From NCBI RefSeq assembly GCF_018139145.2, contig NC_059478.1, forward strand, positions 15,917,001 to 15,981,000: a stretch of 64,000 bases of DNA, written 5' to 3'. The position numbers and the translations under genes are program-made. The notes under the pieces are model-generated. The model was not told where the DNA came from. It made no database searches and worked only from the letters and a program-made list of their open reading frames with translations. This document shows, piece after piece, positions 24,201 through 39,699 of this stretch. Within the stretch, counting starts at the first letter, position 1. The number at the start of each line of letters is the position of its first letter. Origin of the DNA: Gymnogyps californianus. Its lineage: Eukaryota > Chordata > Aves > Accipitriformes > Cathartidae.

Positions 24201-27200
24201 ATATAGGACTGGGTCTTAAATCTATCCAAATATTGTCAGTGGTGACAAACTTGAACACCACGAAGTGCCTCATTGGGGAATTAAAAAATGCGCCCAGCCT
24301 GTACTGGCTCTTTTGGGTACACTGGGATGGAGGGGAAGGAGGTGCTGGCAGTTCATCTGAACGCTGTTGTGTATGCTTGGAGCTTTTGCCTGGGGGTGAT
24401 CTGAAACAGCCTGAGTCTCTTAAGTCCAGCACAAACTTGAAGAGCTAGTTTTTTCCTCCTTAACGTTGCAAGAATTGAGGAAAGGGTGAATATTGGGTTT
24501 CTAGTTGCTACTGGTTTTTTTTATTATTCTGTTTAAGTTGCTGCCAAGAGCAGTGTTCTCGGAAGGTCAGTTGATTGTTGCTATTGTGTAGGAGGTATAT
24601 TTTAAAGACTGCCAGGAGTACCTGGAATAGGTGGTTTCACATGAAGGTAATGCAGATCTCAAACACATAAATAAACAAAATCTTATTTTCCTATATTCTG
24701 GGTGTATTTAAACTCAGATTAATTTCTCTGCTTACATTTATGGACTTCTTCGTTTGACATCCAGAAAAGTTTTGTGCCTTTAGGGAGAGCAGACTATTGG
24801 AGTCCTTGTCCGAATTTTTGGAGTATGCATTTTTGAGTATCACATTTTTTTAATGGTTATACTTTTGTCATTTCTTATTCCAGGCTAAAAATCTCCATTT
24901 ATCTTGGGTTAAAATTGAACAAATCTATCAGCCAGAAAATTCATAAGAGCATAGTATAATTTTTTTCTAGAAACAGAAAGTTTGACCTGGAAATGCAAAC
25001 TTAATCTTCACTTTACAATAAAACTGTATGTATCCAAGTACATAGTTTTCTTTACTTGAGCAACTTTACTCTCATAATATCATTTACATTTTCTTTTCCA
25101 TTGTAACACTATGGTTGGAGAAGACTCTGGAAGTATATGAAGGAGAGAGTAAGAACATATTTGAGAGTAAAGTAGTAAAACTATAAACCAAAGACCATCA
25201 ATCTTACAACTTCTTTCTTATGCCCCTCTCTTCAGTACTAAAAGTGATGCTTTGCTACCGTAACAAAAATTGTTCTTAGTGTGTGTTGGGAGTTGCATAC
25301 CTATAGACACATAAGCTCTGTCTTGTGATGTTTATTTCATTGCTTTTGGGGTGGGTTTTTTTTGCTTCTTGCATTGCTCCTTTAACACAATTAAAAAAAT
25401 GAGTACCAGAAAGTGCAAGGATTTAATGAGGTTTAAAATACCAAAAGATAACAGTTTCTACAGAAAGAGGCTGACGGATTTCAAGCTCTGCTAAGAATCT
25501 GACGGTCAAATTCATGTAGAGAAGAGACTTGCTTCTGTGTCAGACATCCTCCATGTGTAGCTTGCTTCAGTTAGGTTCAGAGGTTCAAATTCCCACCATG
25601 CCTCTTCCTTATGTGTTTTCCTTATCTTTTAAGAAGTCTTTTGTCAGCCATGTCTGCTCTTAAATGAGCTTTTATCATGGGTGGTGGACCATCCATACTT
25701 GTTTGTTTTTTGCGGGATGCACTGGACTGCTTCCCATTTCTGATGTAGATGTTGGAACACAACATCACCTATATTCCTGCTTTTCTATCTATAAAACAAG
25801 AGTTCACAGTGTGCTATATTCACAGCTGATATTCAAAAGCACGACATTAGTGCCTGTTTCAAAATAATGTGACTTAATAGCATAATTGGGGATGTAGTAT
25901 TTGCATTCAGCATGTATGTTTACAGTGAAGTGGCTTGATATAGCTAAGCTCTCCTGGACAGAAACATTACGTGCAACAAAGAAAAACATTTTTTTCCAAG
26001 TGATGGAAATGAGAGTTGTTTATTTTAAGAGATCTTATGTAAATGTAACTGGGGGAGGGAAAGCAAACCGGCATTTCTAGCCAATCCATGCCTGCACACA
26101 TGTATCTCTTCTGGCTGGAGCTTTCCCCTTTGGTGCCATTAGCATTTTCATTTCAAAAAACGACAGTCTGCAGTGGAAGCAGTAAAAATGTACAACCTGT
26201 GGTTTAAATTATTGATTTTTTTGAATATTGAAGCTGTATTTCAAATGGGTTTTGTTCGAGTTACTTCTGGGTAGAGGGTTCCAGAGGTAATTTGATATCT
26301 AAAAGCCTGTGTATTTCAAAGCCATTTCAGTCTTTTGAGTTCCTTCAGCTGATCAGCTGATTGGGTAAAATACCTTATTGTCTTCTGAATTGCAGGCAAT
26401 AGATAAACTGCAGCTCAAGGTTAGCACGTAGGCTAGCATACAATGCTCTTGGTGATTTATTATGTGTACTCAGTGTCCAATCAACTGACAAAAATAGCTC
26501 ATTTATTTTTAATATGGTAACTTATCTTCACTTAAAAAAGAAACAAATCTTTTGAGATGCTAGTATTCACAATTTAGATGGGGGGAGCTCTGTTATCTGT
26601 ATCGCTAGGTAATGATGTGTAATTAAAATTAGGTGAGTTCATGGTATAGAATCCAGTACGTGTAAATAAAAAGTAGATACATATATTTTCATACATAAAT
26701 TGTGTTATATTACTACAGAACAGAATGGCTGCAGTGAGAGAGAAGTCACTTTTAAAGAACTGCAGTACAAGCAGCACTCATGTTTATATATGAATACTTT
26801 CACAAAGGGCTGGGTTGTTGATGGTTGTACATGTACAATGTGGAGGAAGTTAGCCATTCTCAGCATCCTTCTAGTCACAGAAAAAGAAAAGTAAAAATGG
26901 TATTACTTTAATAAGGCTCAGATCTGGTAATGAAGCCATGTTGGAATGCATATTGGAGTTCACGGGAACTGTGAAAATGAAATTAATTGCAGGAATGGGC
27001 CTGGTTAAGAAGTGTTATTATCAGTGGTGACACTAAATATCATAGAATAATGGGATGATTCAGATTTAAAACAGACAGGTTTTTTCCCTTAAGGAGGCTG
27101 TGGGTTAAAGAGTACCAAAATAAAAGAATGTTTCACTAAAGTACGAATTATGCAAATTCAAAATTATGCAACTTATTTTGCAAATATGCATATATAGTGC

Positions 27201-30200
27201 ATATATGTTTATATAAAATTCAAATACATGAAGATAAGTCATGAAAAGATGTGTAGCATAAAGAGCTTATATAATGCCCGATTGGTTTCCCTCCTACAAT
27301 AACTCTAGTTTCTGTGATTGTAGTTCAAGAATTTGTCAAAAAGTTTGTTGATATTCTTGGGATACTGCACTTCAGTGTTTTGCATTGTAGTTTACAAAAT
27401 ACTGTTTAAATACCATGCAGATTAAAGTTTCTGCTGTATCACTGTGTGCGCAAGATAGTCTTATCCTTGCTGTTCCTAGATGTGCAGCAAAGAAGCCTGC
27501 CCTGCTCTGTACTGGCTGCGCAAACCGATGTTAACTAGGGGAAGGTTGTCTAAGATAAGCAGAGATGTGAAAAAACAGATTCCTACTGCCTCCAAAAGCA
27601 GAAACCTGCAATCCATACCTGCCTATATACTTTCTTGTTTTGCACATTAAGATAAGTGAGCATTGACTATACTGTATAGATTAATCTCCATACCTGGGGA
27701 TACAACTTTGGGCTGAGAAGAGAACATCAATAATTTATGGCTGTAGGGAGGAACGCTGGATCTCTGTGCTATGGAGCTCTTCTTGGCCTTGATGCAAACT
27801 TGGCTTCATTGTGCTTGGAGTGAGACTGCTCGTGTGATCTGGCATGTGTCAGCAGCAGGTATATCCTATTCCTCAGTCAGGTTTTGCAGTGAGCTGTGCT
27901 TTAAACTCCATAGTTCTGTGGTAGGAAAAAGAATGGGAAGACATTCCATATGTCCTATTTATCACTAATATAATTATCCCTAATCAAGCATTTCTTGTGG
28001 GGCAAAACCCCATATTTCTCATTATACAACTTTGTGCATGACTTCTTATGTTTAGCATCAGAAGGCTTTTGAATCCTCGTCCCAGTTTTAAATCAATATT
28101 CTTTTGGAAAAAATGGAGAGCCTGCAGGTCAGACTGCCCTCTCTAGCTGAGGACAGATTTATTCTTAGTATTCCAGTTTTGAGCATGCATAGGCCTTTTG
28201 TAGCACATCTCAGCTGGCTCTGCCATTAATAGTGCAAGAGATCTAGCCACAGCCATCGGTATACTTTCTTATGCCCCTGTGGCAGTAGTATTGGGAACAT
28301 TTACCACAGATTCCCCAAATGAAACCCTAACTCAATTGTAGTCTCTAACAACCACCTTCCTATTGATTTCAAGAGGAAGGGACTTCATGTCTACCCTATC
28401 TATGTGTGCCTGCTAGATCCTCTGGTGAGCATATTTACTTAAGTGACAGACCTGAGCAATGACTCCAAAGAGTGCTGGGGTTTGGGACCTATTATACATT
28501 TAATGAGAAAGAACATGGCCAGCCCAGAATAATTTTTTTTCTCAGTGGTAAACAGGAGAATCATCTTGCTAGGAATTTCCATGTATCATGGCTACTTTCA
28601 GTTCGTACAAGAATATTTTAATGAACTTTGCTTTTTTTGCTTTATTAAATTTGTGCTTTATGTCCCACAGGGCTGATTTTTAAAAGCCAATAGAATGCGT
28701 CATTTTTCCTGGGCATTTAAAAAAATTAATAGGCAATGATTAACCTACTGCTATGAAAACTTCAGGTGAACCTGGAGGAAAATCAGACTTGACATTGGGG
28801 CCTCTGTGTCTGCTACAAGCAGATGGGAATCAGAGCTGGTCCTTCAGCATAAAAATTCTGTGTACACTTCAGCACTTCTCTACATGGATTCCTGTCTGTC
28901 AGAGAAGTTAAAACACGTGCAAACACTGAATGTTTATTTATTAAGAGCTCAGTCTGGAAAACCAGAATCAGCCCAGCAGGCTGGAACTCTCCACTTTGAG
29001 GCTCTCGAGAGGAAAAAGCCATCTCTCTCTAGATTATGGAGCCTATGTGTGGTGCTTCTTGTGATGACTGATGGATGAACACACAGTGCTCTCAGAGACT
29101 GATGGCAGATCCGGATGTGCTGGCTCTACCCGTCCTGAGCGCAGCCCACCCAGGATCTGCATTCCCAAAGACACTCCCTGGGATGTATACATGATGCCCC
29201 AAGTTCAGTCTCAGCTTTCTTGCCAGAGCTGTACTGCATCCTCATCAATCATAACATGCTAGCGGAGTTTGTTCCATGATTCAGGGGGTCAGGAAAACCC
29301 TGTTAGTCATTACAAAAATAGTAACTAAGTCAGGATGATAGTTTCATTCAGAGTGGAAGATTTGGGATTCCTTGCAAGTTGATTGATAGGAAAGTAATTT
29401 CAAAAGAGTTTTGTCCATTACTTGGTTTTCGTTATTTAGTTTAAATCTATTCTGATACTATTGCCACTACTTTTATGTCTATGAAAATAAAATCTAACAG
29501 TTTGCATGCAATGCTCTTATGTGTCTCCCCATTCTGGTAGCCAATACAAAGAGGAAAATACTAGTTTTATTTCATGGATTTTAAAGTAGATGAGACCTCT
29601 AGCAAAAATCAAAATCTATTTTAAAGATCCTGTCTAAAATTTAGTGCTGAATTAAAATTGGTTTGAATCTCTTATAAGATGTTAAAGTGCTGAGTTAAAA
29701 TTCATGGGGGCTGATATTTTCATGGTTTGTTTTTTTCCAACAATTATGTTATCCAGATCTATGTATAATCAGGCTCTGAGAATGGTAAGTGGCTCAGCCT
29801 TGCAATCCCCGCTCATGCAGAAGATCCTTTGGCTTCAATAGGACTTTTGCATAGGACAAGATAAAAAGAGTATGTTCAAAACAAAGTTAATGTTGAAGAG
29901 CTCACGTTGTCAAAGTAGAAACGTTATGGATAGATTATCATTGGAATGTAAAACAACATATTCCCCTAGATACTGAAACCCTTCCACCTTCCCTGTACCC
30001 CTTTATCTATGACTTGAAATTGTTTACTGCCACCTGGAGAATTGATACTTTGAAAATTATAGTACTAGCTATTTAAATACCTTCCCAAATAGAATTGGTA
30101 TAATTTCCTTGAATTTCTCACCCCTAAATATACACAAATGCTAATCAATGCTTATAGTATTTAAGCATTCTTAATCCTAATGGAAAAAGAAAATGCTGCA

Positions 30201-32310
30201 GGTAGGTACAAGACATACCTCAGTATTTGCAATTCATCCCCAGCAGAAAATTTAAATACATGCTTCAAGGGAGTAATGAGATTCTCCTCCTAATTACCTA
30301 ATCCAGCAATAAAAATATTTTGGATTATACATAAATCTAAATATGACTTTGGTGATCTGTAACTCCCCACTGTTGATTATTTGTGCAAGAATTTTAACAA
30401 CTCTTTAAATAGGATTGTAGTTAAAAGATTTTTCTTCTTGATTATTGAAGAAATCGTATTTTTCTCCCCTTAAAGGGAAGCATCTATTCTCCCCTCCTCC
30501 TAGGAGAATATAATAGTCTTGATTTACTTCTAGCAATCTGGAGGAAAATATTTTAGTGATGGTTCACAACTTACTAATGGAGTTTTACAAAACAACCTCT
30601 AGGAACAGCTAGAAATATATTGATTATATGGCTTCCCTATGAGAAAACAGTAATTAAAATTATACCACAGATTCTATCAGAACATGTTAATATTTAATTA
30701 GGCAATAAGTGAGCTTGGTACAGGTGTCCGGAGTTGTTGACAGGAGCTTTGTTAATCCGTGTAGTATTGTCTCTTAAATAAATAGTTACCTCCTTGCTGT
30801 TTTCAAGTGTGAACTTACATGCTTAATTAGCAGACGTTAGAATTCCTGTGTTAAGAATTTTTGTTTGTTTGCTTAATTTCTGTGTCTATACATTGAGTGA
30901 AAAATCCTAGATGTTGTGGGCTTTAAAGAACCCATTTTCTCATTGTTTGCTGTTTCTGTCAGGGATTTTGTTAGAATTATGAGACTACCCGCAATTCTCT
31001 CCCATTTTTTATCTAGAGGAGCTCATTCTGTGGCATTATGTGTCTTGGCTTGTAGTTCATCCCTTTAGGAACCTGCCGCTACTGATGTTGCCCTACTGCC
31101 TTCTTACTGTATTTTGTTTAGCAATTAGAAAACAGTATTAGAGAAAAAAACATTGAGTTGTCTCTAACGATGATGTTTGAAAAGCTATGTTAATTTGGCC
31201 TTCTCTTAAACTACAAGAAGAGAATCCATTTGTGTTCTCCTTGTAAGCATAACTCCTTTAGTGACTCTCCCAAACTTGATGCTGCAAACATGTCATGTAA
31301 TTCATCCTTCTCTTTCCTGGGTCTTACCTTTGTTTTTTTTATTGAGTCTTAACTGTGTTGGTTCCTGCCTGGTTTTCTTAGACTCATACTTTTCAAACTG
31401 CCCTTTCCTTCCCATTTCATGGGACCATTCAATAGTACTTGTCTAGAATGAAGCCTTAAGAATGGCTGCTCCTTTATTTGGTCAGTTAAGTACATTTCAC
31501 GACAAGTTTTGATCACTGATTTGATGATGATATTCCCTGACAGCCGAAAATGGGCTAGTATTTTTAGATGTCTGTAAAAGAATTAGTCTCTTAAGGCAAG
31601 CTAAATTGTTATGATCTAAATCCACTGCTGTCCCACGAGTAAGCATTATAAACTGGACTAGTATATTTTAATTATTATGCATTAATTTTCCACCTTTGTG
31701 AATGTACACAGGTCCTTAAAAGCCATGCCACAGAAATTTCACTTTAGGATACACATCAAAAGCTGCAATCCATGTAGATATTTTATTTATCCATGTACTC
31801 CTATTTTATTCCTTTCTGTACCCCTCAAATCATTAGTATTGCAACGTTTTGCTTGCAGTGGAGTAATGGAATCCAGTCTCATCATTTTGATCACTTGTGA
31901 GCATCTGCTCTGGGTTATTATCCAGAAATGCCTTGTCAATATTTTAAAGAACATAAGTGAGTTACAGATACAGAGTTTAGGTTTTTCGATAAAGCTCATC
32001 AGGTACTTCGTCCAAGCTACACAAATAATGCTTTGCTGACGCAAAGATATAACTTGTAGGAGAGTAAAACTGAGTTTTTACACAGTTTCAAGACATTCTA
32101 TCCTAGTACCTCAGGGATTATCTGAGCTGTTATGATATAGCATTTTGTTTCATTGTAGATAGTCTCAAGCATCTCACTTCATATAGTGTGAAGCAGTGAT
32201 TTCTGAAAGATCTGGTTTTTTAGTAGATCCCAGTACAGTCCATATAGTACAATGGATAGCTTCAGGTGTATTCCTGGAGCTGAGGTTACTTAAAGTTCTA
32301 AAGATGGTGC

Positions 32311-32327
32311 TTTTTTTTTTTTTTTTT
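32311..32327 (+). repeat. T homopolymer (17)
   Basis: Seventeen consecutive T in intron 13. Simple sequence with no splice acceptor immediately downstream. Confidence 0.9.
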
Positions 32328-32543
32328 GGTATTTTGAATTCTGTGCTTCAATTAAAATGGCAGGGTTGACCATCCGCTGCTGACTTCTTCATCAGTGACT
32401 GTTTTTCATGGGGTTGTCTCCTGGGAGGTGCAGAGCATAGTCCAGAAAAAAATGCTGCGTAGTGAAAGCTCTGGTTGCTTAATTAAATGGAAAACTAAAA
32501 ACTTTCAGACAAACCAACATTTGTGCCGAGGAAACATTAGATT

Positions 32544-32561
32544 TTGTTGTTGTTGTTGTTG
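32544..32561 (+). repeat. (TTG)6 microsatellite
   Basis: Six TTG units in a row. The apparent polycysteine stretch in the open frame across it is a by-product of the repeat. Confidence 0.93.
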
Positions 32562-32779
32562 GAAGTTGTATCATTTGTCAAAAAGTTGTGGATAGAAAAT
32601 TTCTAAAGAGCTTACTACTAGATGTTCTTACTTTGTGTTTTCTGCCACGCTATATTCTTATTTCTGATTTTCTTCGTTAGCTGAAGAATATCTTTTCTCT
32701 TCTGCTACAGCTTGTATGTTATTTGTTTCCAAACATTGGGAAAGCTTGCTCTCAGAGTAAAGAAATGATATTTGTTTCT

Positions 32780-32826
32780 AAAAAAAAAAAAACAAAACAA
32801 ACAACAACCCCCACCCCCAACCAAAG
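32780..32826 (+). repeat. A-rich then C-rich low-complexity tract
   Basis: A run of A followed by CAAAA/CAACAA units and then CCCCCACCCCC. Ordinary simple sequence, similar in type to the tract at 41-92. Confidence 0.8.
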
Positions 32827-33977
32827 CCTGAGAAATCTGCTGATCAGCTTCAGATTTCTTTTTCACAGAAGTCTGAGATGTTTAAACATGATTTTCTGTT
32901 CTTGTGGCCTCTCACTGGCAATGAATTAATGTTTTGAGACAATTACTGCCCATTTTTCTCATCAGTCAGCTAAAGCAACCATTCACCGATTAGGTAGTTC
33001 ACTATATCAAAACACTGAGATCTAAGAATCATACATGTCAAAAGCAGATCCAAAAGTGAATGTCTGAATAGAGATACAACTTGCTCTCAAAAACTGTAAG
33101 TCTACTTCTCTCTTCTTCGATGGGTATAGTTTTTGACCACAATGCAGTTTGACAGCAGAAATTTAATCATGTCCTACTGCTTACACCTTTATCAGAAAAC
33201 TGATAAAATGTGTGCTCACACTGAACATTAGCAAGAAATTTTTCAAATGTCCTTCAGGGTTTTTTTTCCTTTCTCTTCTCTCCCTCCCTTGCTTCCCTGT
33301 CTCTCCCAGAGAAACTGATATAAAGCTGATGAGAATTTGGATTTGCTTTGAAAGCATCTTTTGTTCAGACTAATTTTAACCTTGTGATAAAGATTGCTTT
33401 TTGTATTCTGTTGAATGTGATATCTAATAATTGTTTGTCAAGGCAAAGTGCTGTAGGACATAATACATTTTTTAAATTATCTTTTGTAATTACAGTACAA
33501 ATGTCTTTACATTCTAATGTCTAGAAAACAAGCAAATATGTCAAAAATAAGAAAAAATATTAAATATTTTAATTTTAAAGCATTTTGGCTTTGTATTATG
33601 AAAAGGTTTTTTAAAAAAACTGCTCAAGTGAAAGTAATTGTAAACAAAGATCAAAACTTCATTTTCTTGTAAAATACATAACTCAACTAGAAAATATATA
33701 TTTGTACATTTGGCATAAACATTATAGTTACTCTTCCAGTTTTTTGTACTTTTACGTATAACTTGTATTGCTTTTGTCTTGTATTTTCATCTCCTAGTTT
33801 ATTACTTTAGGGAGCTTCAGTTTGTAAAATTAGGACTTGTAGTCAAACCATCATGTATGAATTAACAAAGATTGGGGGACTGCTGCTGTTTTAAGCAAGG
33901 GCAGCAGACCATTTTTACTTGACTTGCAATGGGGATGGGATTGTCCCAAGGTTATTCTAAGGTAAAGAGAGTAAACC

Positions 33978-33994
33978 TTTTTTTTTTTTTTTTT
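33978..33994 (+). repeat. T homopolymer (17)
   Basis: Seventeen consecutive T followed by AATATTC. Simple sequence; no exon follows. Confidence 0.9.
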
Positions 33995-36900
33995 AATATT
34001 CTATTCTAGTGAGATTATCTAAAGAGCTTGGGATTTTGCTATCTTAATCATAAGCTATCGGTAATGATGGCCTACTGTCTGAAAATTGCATTAGTAAGAA
34101 AGGTGGTGTGCTGAGCAAGCAGCAATGATAAAAGCTTAGGTAGAAATTAAGTTCGATGTCTGTAAATTTTGAAGTTTCTCGTGCATTCTTATGGTTAAAT
34201 CTTAAAGCGCTAATGAGACAGTATAGAAAAACATCAAATACATGGTAACTAAACCTCTAACTTGTCATTTGTCTTTCACACAATATGAGTGCTTCAGCAG
34301 TTTTTCTCCAAAATCCTGACGCATTGCTTTTTCGCTTATGGGGCTGCAGTCTTCTGTGCTAACTTATTGATTTTGAAAGCTAGCTTGCTTGCTGGAGCTG
34401 TAGTGTTAAATTGGTTTAATAAACACAAATGGGATAGTTTAATGTTGTAAAAACATTTATGAGATAACAGTCTATTTTTTTAAATATAGTTTGCGTAACT
34501 CAGCTTGTTCAGTCTAGAAATAGAGTAGAATATCAAGGAAGATTTACAAGCACTGTTTGTACTCCAGACTTTCAGGATATAAGATATGAACAGATTTGGG
34601 TACTTTCATCTTTGCAAACGCAGGACAAACAGCCATCAAAAGACAGATAAGAATGTTTTTTTAAAGTATCCTTTTCCCCTCTGTAGCATACTAGATCTTG
34701 TACGTAAAAGCTGAAGAAGGGTAATTTATAAGTAACAGCAGGGATCTTTTTCAAGATCTGTTCTGTACTAGTGGAGAGATCAGAACACTTATGCTTTAAA
34801 TCGCCAGTGTGAACAATCCTGGAAGGCTGAGGAAATAATAGATTTTTAAATTCAGTTCTTACTTTGGTGAGAGAACTTGAAAAATAATTATTTTACATCA
34901 TTTTATCATTATATGCTATCTGTCTTCAAGAGAAGGAAAGCAATGAAGAGGAAAAAGAGGGCTAGGTCTAGACTTCATTCACAAAAGCAATGAAAAAAAG
35001 GAGGTGTCTTTATGGTACTAAATTTCTCATATCTGGTGGTGGAGAGATTAGAGCAGTTTCTGCATGATGGGATGTTCTGAGATAAGTTTTCCTGTCAAGG
35101 TGGTTTCAGTTTTTAAAAAATGTTCCTGTATTCACTGAGGGAAAGAGAAGGAGAGAGTGAAGAAGTGACTTTACTGAGGTTTTGTACTCATATGGGAAGA
35201 ATAAAGTCTGGCCTATTCCCTCAGTAAAATAAAATGCTAAATACAAGTGTTACGAATTCAACAGGTGGCATTGTGTGCAACATAACAGTGGTTTGTGCAC
35301 TGGAAGGTGCCAGTGGCTACATCAAACCTCCTTGGGCAGAAATCATAAGCAAATTTACTTGCCTCGCTCCATGAGCCAGTAAGTCTCGCTATATGTCATA
35401 AAAATCCTACTCTAGCAGATAAGGTCTTCATGGAAATTAATCGTTAATCTGCATGGTTGTACCTGATGGAATGGTTTTGTGTTTGTAGAGGTCCTTGCTG
35501 TGGATTTAGCTTCCTGTTAAAAGGAGCCTGACAGGCTCAGCTGGAAAAAATTCTGAGCTTGGGGAAATTCAGGAGAGCAAGTCAGTGCTTTGGGCCTCAG
35601 AAAAGGAACCCTATGGAGCTGTCACATGTCTCGGCTCTGATGGAGGAGAGATGGTGAGGAACAACTCGGAAAGGAAGTATAGGAACAGTGCTATGTGATG
35701 AAGTAGTATTGTTGCTTCAGGTTTCACTTGCCTTTTGTGGATGGTTAAAACTCCAGAAGGGGTGATACTAGACACAGTCTGGCTAGACAGCTGAGTCACA
35801 GAAGAGGCAAATCATCACAAGACCTTGAGTGAGAGTTGGCAGGGAATTACGAGGGCATAAGTCTGTGATGCTGTTCGTATCTATGAGGGTGTGCAAACAG
35901 TAGTGAGCCAGATTTCCAGAATGCTTTAACTACTGTGATATTAGGCAGAAAAGGGTGAAGTCTCCTTCTCCTCCATATTTTTACATAGGTGAAATTGTAC
36001 ATCAGGTTCTACTGTAATTAGTGGAAACTGTAGCGAAAACTGAATCTTGATGTTGGGGAGTTGATTAAAGCATTTAGAAAATAAGCTCTAAAACCATTTC
36101 ACACATACTGGATTTTGAAATCTTTACAGCCTTTTCAATCCATCTTTGAAAATCTGGGGAAAAGGAGTACATCATAACTTGCTTAAATACCTGCATTTTT
36201 CAGCTATTGTATTTTGTTGTTCAAGTAAAGAAGGTGGTACATTGAATATAGTAAAGTAGAAACTTACGTTTGGGCTTTTTTTTTTACATTGCAGTTTACT
36301 GTCTGCTAACTTTAAGTATGCTGTTTTGAGATACTTGACTAAAAGTACCTTAATAAGGTATTTATTTAGATCTCTTCTTCACAAGGAGGCCAGTGTGGCT
36401 GCCTTGGTGTTCATATTGACATTTAGTAAGTAATAACTGCAGGAATGTACAGATGCGTACTCCACTTGGCAAGTAAAATGCCCTCTTTCCCTAGAAGAAA
36501 GAAAGGTCAAATAAATTAACTTTGTTAGAAGTAGTAATCTACTCATTGTGTTAAATCTTTTTCTCATATTAATGAAAAGAAACTGACAACGGTCACTAAT
36601 TCCTCTCTGCTTTCATAAGTTGAAGACGAGAAAAGCTTAATTTGAAGTATTGCAGTGGCTTTCATTGACTTTGGGGGCCAACGCTGCAAGGCAAGTTCTC
36701 TGACTCATAGAAGCCTTTCAGAGTGAAGAAAACACATGTTTACACTTGGTATAGCGTGATTAAATGTATTTTTAAAATCCAGAAATCTTATTCAAAACCT
36801 TAATTGTGCTGCACATATTTACATTGCAGAACACCTGTACTTCAGGAGTGAATACTTGTACAACTGGTTAATATATTAATTAAAGGTACAATTAATTAAT

Positions 36901-37221
36901 TTTCTTTCCATATCCAAAATATAAATGCCTATGTGTTCTCTTAAGCAACTTTATTATTTCAAGTGTTCATTAAAATACCATTGGCTGCAATATTTTGGAA
37001 AAAATGGGCAGAAAAAGAATGTTTCAAGCTCTGCAAATCAATAGAAACACATCAGAGCTTTGATATGAAAAATCATATAGATTTATCCTTTTGGTTCTTT
37101 TTATTGTATTTGCCTAATATAACTACATTAATTGAATAGGCATGAGGTTGCGGTATACCTCTTGGGAGACTGTTTTTATATATTCCTGCAACTGACCTCT
37201 TTACACATTTTTCTCCAAATG

Positions 37222-37237
37222 TTTTTTTTTTTTTTTT
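37222..37237 (+). repeat. T homopolymer (16)
   Basis: Sixteen consecutive T followed by AATTTCTAG. The AG a few bases downstream resembles an acceptor, but no open coding stretch homologous to DPYD follows. Confidence 0.88.
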
Positions 37238-39699
37238 AATTTCTAGGAGACATGATTATGAAATAAAAAGTGAACTCAATTAATGAAGAGCTGTCTTCTT
37301 GATTCCCCTAAAACAATAACTCTGAGAGAGAGGTGAATGGCTTGATTCGTTTCAATGGGTCATTAACTTCCACGCCTACAGATGACAATATTAATATTCA
37401 CAATGTGAATTATTTCTCTGCTGATTAGTTTAGGAGAAACACGCAATGAATGTACTTATTACGTGATCTAACACTGTGCTGGACACCCCTTTAGATCCCT
37501 TAAAACTCAAAATGTCCCTGCTGCCCAAACAGAGAAGCATCTCTCAGTTTAAACAGCATGGTTGTGTTTTTACAATACAAAAATCTGTGGCAATTATTAA
37601 CTGTAAATGTAGACAGTGTGAAGCAAAACAAGTTTTAGAGTGACTAGTAAGTCATGGCCTGATGTATTGATTTGCACCTTTATTTAAATTTAACTGACTA
37701 AAAACTGCTGAGTGTTTGGGCTTTAAGGTGTCTCAAACCTCCCAGCCCATTAGACTGAAGTAGTTTAGAATTCAATGATCTGATTGCAGAGTTTATGTAT
37801 GTACATAGACAGATTCCTTGAATCATCACGTAAGTTATAAATTCCATTTTGTTTCCATGAACTGTGAGTCTCCTTGTGTCTGGGGCTGTCATGTGCTAAC
37901 AAGAGACAGGAGAGGTGCCAGTGTGTCAGTCATTACAGACTCTCTCCATCTAGCCTACTCTGAGCTAGGAGAGGCAAACAAGGAAACGGGATCTTAAATA
38001 AGGACAGTGTATCCCTCTTGGGAGGAACCAAGACAAAGCAGCCAGGTGGTAATGTTTGGATCTCAAAGCCAGGAAGGATTTTTGGAAACAGAAGCAGCTT
38101 TGTCAGGAAAGATAAAGTGATGCACAGACACAGCGGAGGGATCCTGTGACACAGAGGCAGTAGGGAGGCAGTGGAAGCCGCCATTTGAAGGAGCAGCTGT
38201 CTGCTGGCCGGCAACGGGAGAGTAAGGTCCCTGAGCACCAAAGGGGATCCCACAAAATCTCAAGGAAAATTCAAGAGTGAGGAAACACAGGCAGAGAGAT
38301 GTACGTGTGTTTACTGTTTCATGTGGCTCTGTGTATCTCTTGTGGTCATTAAAGTGAAGAGGGGCTGCTTTTGAGACAGTTTGCAAAGTCTGTGCATTAC
38401 CTGATTCAACTTCGTGGGATCCTGGAGAGATAAATTGTCACTTAGATGTCGACTATGACTGAGCTCTGGGAAGGAGTGAGTCAAAGCCATGGGGATTCAG
38501 CAGCAGTTGCAGGGTCTAAACAGGGGTCTCTGTCCTTAGAAGAGAGAAGAGATTGCCTGGAGACCCAAGGCAGATTGAAAAACTTCAGAGTGTTTTTGCA
38601 TGGAAGCAGACTGAGGCTTTGTGAGTGTTCCACAAGAGGTATAATCTAGGCTGTAATATCTTAGTCTTTGAATTCTTACCTGTAGTAAAATGAGAGAGAC
38701 TGGAAGAAGAACAAAACACGCACATGGTTAAGATAACAGACAGTACTGTAGGTGGCTCCAAGCATTGTCTGGCATACACACGTACACAAGGCAGCCACAA
38801 AATGGAAATCATACCACATGCATTTTATCATAATTTGCACTGAACCCAAGAATAATAATTCCTGCCAACAGACAGGCTGTTAGCTCAGGCTTAGTGCCGT
38901 ACTACCGTAGCTACATAGCATCTGACTGCTTTGGAGCATGGGAAAAGGAAGCTCATGGTCACTTGCAGCATGGTCAAAGTAACTCGTATCTGTTGGCAAA
39001 TGACCATGTGCACCCTCTGCTTGCAGGAGTAAGGTCAGATTGCCAACATTTAAGTCATTGACTTTGCATCTTTTCTCATGCTGGATGATGTGATAGCACT
39101 GGCCTGCATGTATGAATAGCTTTCTGGGATGAAGTCAAAGCATAAGCTCCTCTGAGGCAACTTAAAAGGAGTGAAACGCTCAGGAGGATAATGCGGAGCA
39201 AACTGATGTAAACGGTTCTTCTTCATAAACTGCAATTTTTGTCGTTTGTTTTGGGAGTGAGGGGAGTGTACTTTGCTGTCGGGTTTTGGTTTGCATAAAT
39301 TCAGAAAATGTTCTGAATTATTTTTTTCTGAAAATATAACTTAACTGTTGAGAGGGAGGTCAAGCTTTTGTGATGAAGGGAAAATATTATAATAGGAAAA
39401 CACAGGATTATTGTGATGTCCATGTTCCAGATTTACTAGGCCTGAAAATAGGTGAACTGGGGAGATTACTTTGTATGATTTCTACATATGTAAATGGACA
39501 TACAATTATCTATCAGTATAAAATATTATTGCATATTTAGTGTATAATAATTATTTCAAGTTTATAAGCAAATGAAGATTACCTCAAATTTACATACAAT
39601 GTGAAGAAAAGTCCCTTTATCCTCTGTAACTGCAGCATTTGGCAGATTCAGGAATAAATAATCTTTTGTGGCAAGGGTATGCCTTATCAAACATATGCA

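Noticed and set aside
27040..27075. ATCATAGAATAATGGGATGATTCAG resembling an antisense CR1 start
   Set aside because: Too short, and the following sequence lacks the GGTTGGAAGGG and CTAGTCCAACC blocks.
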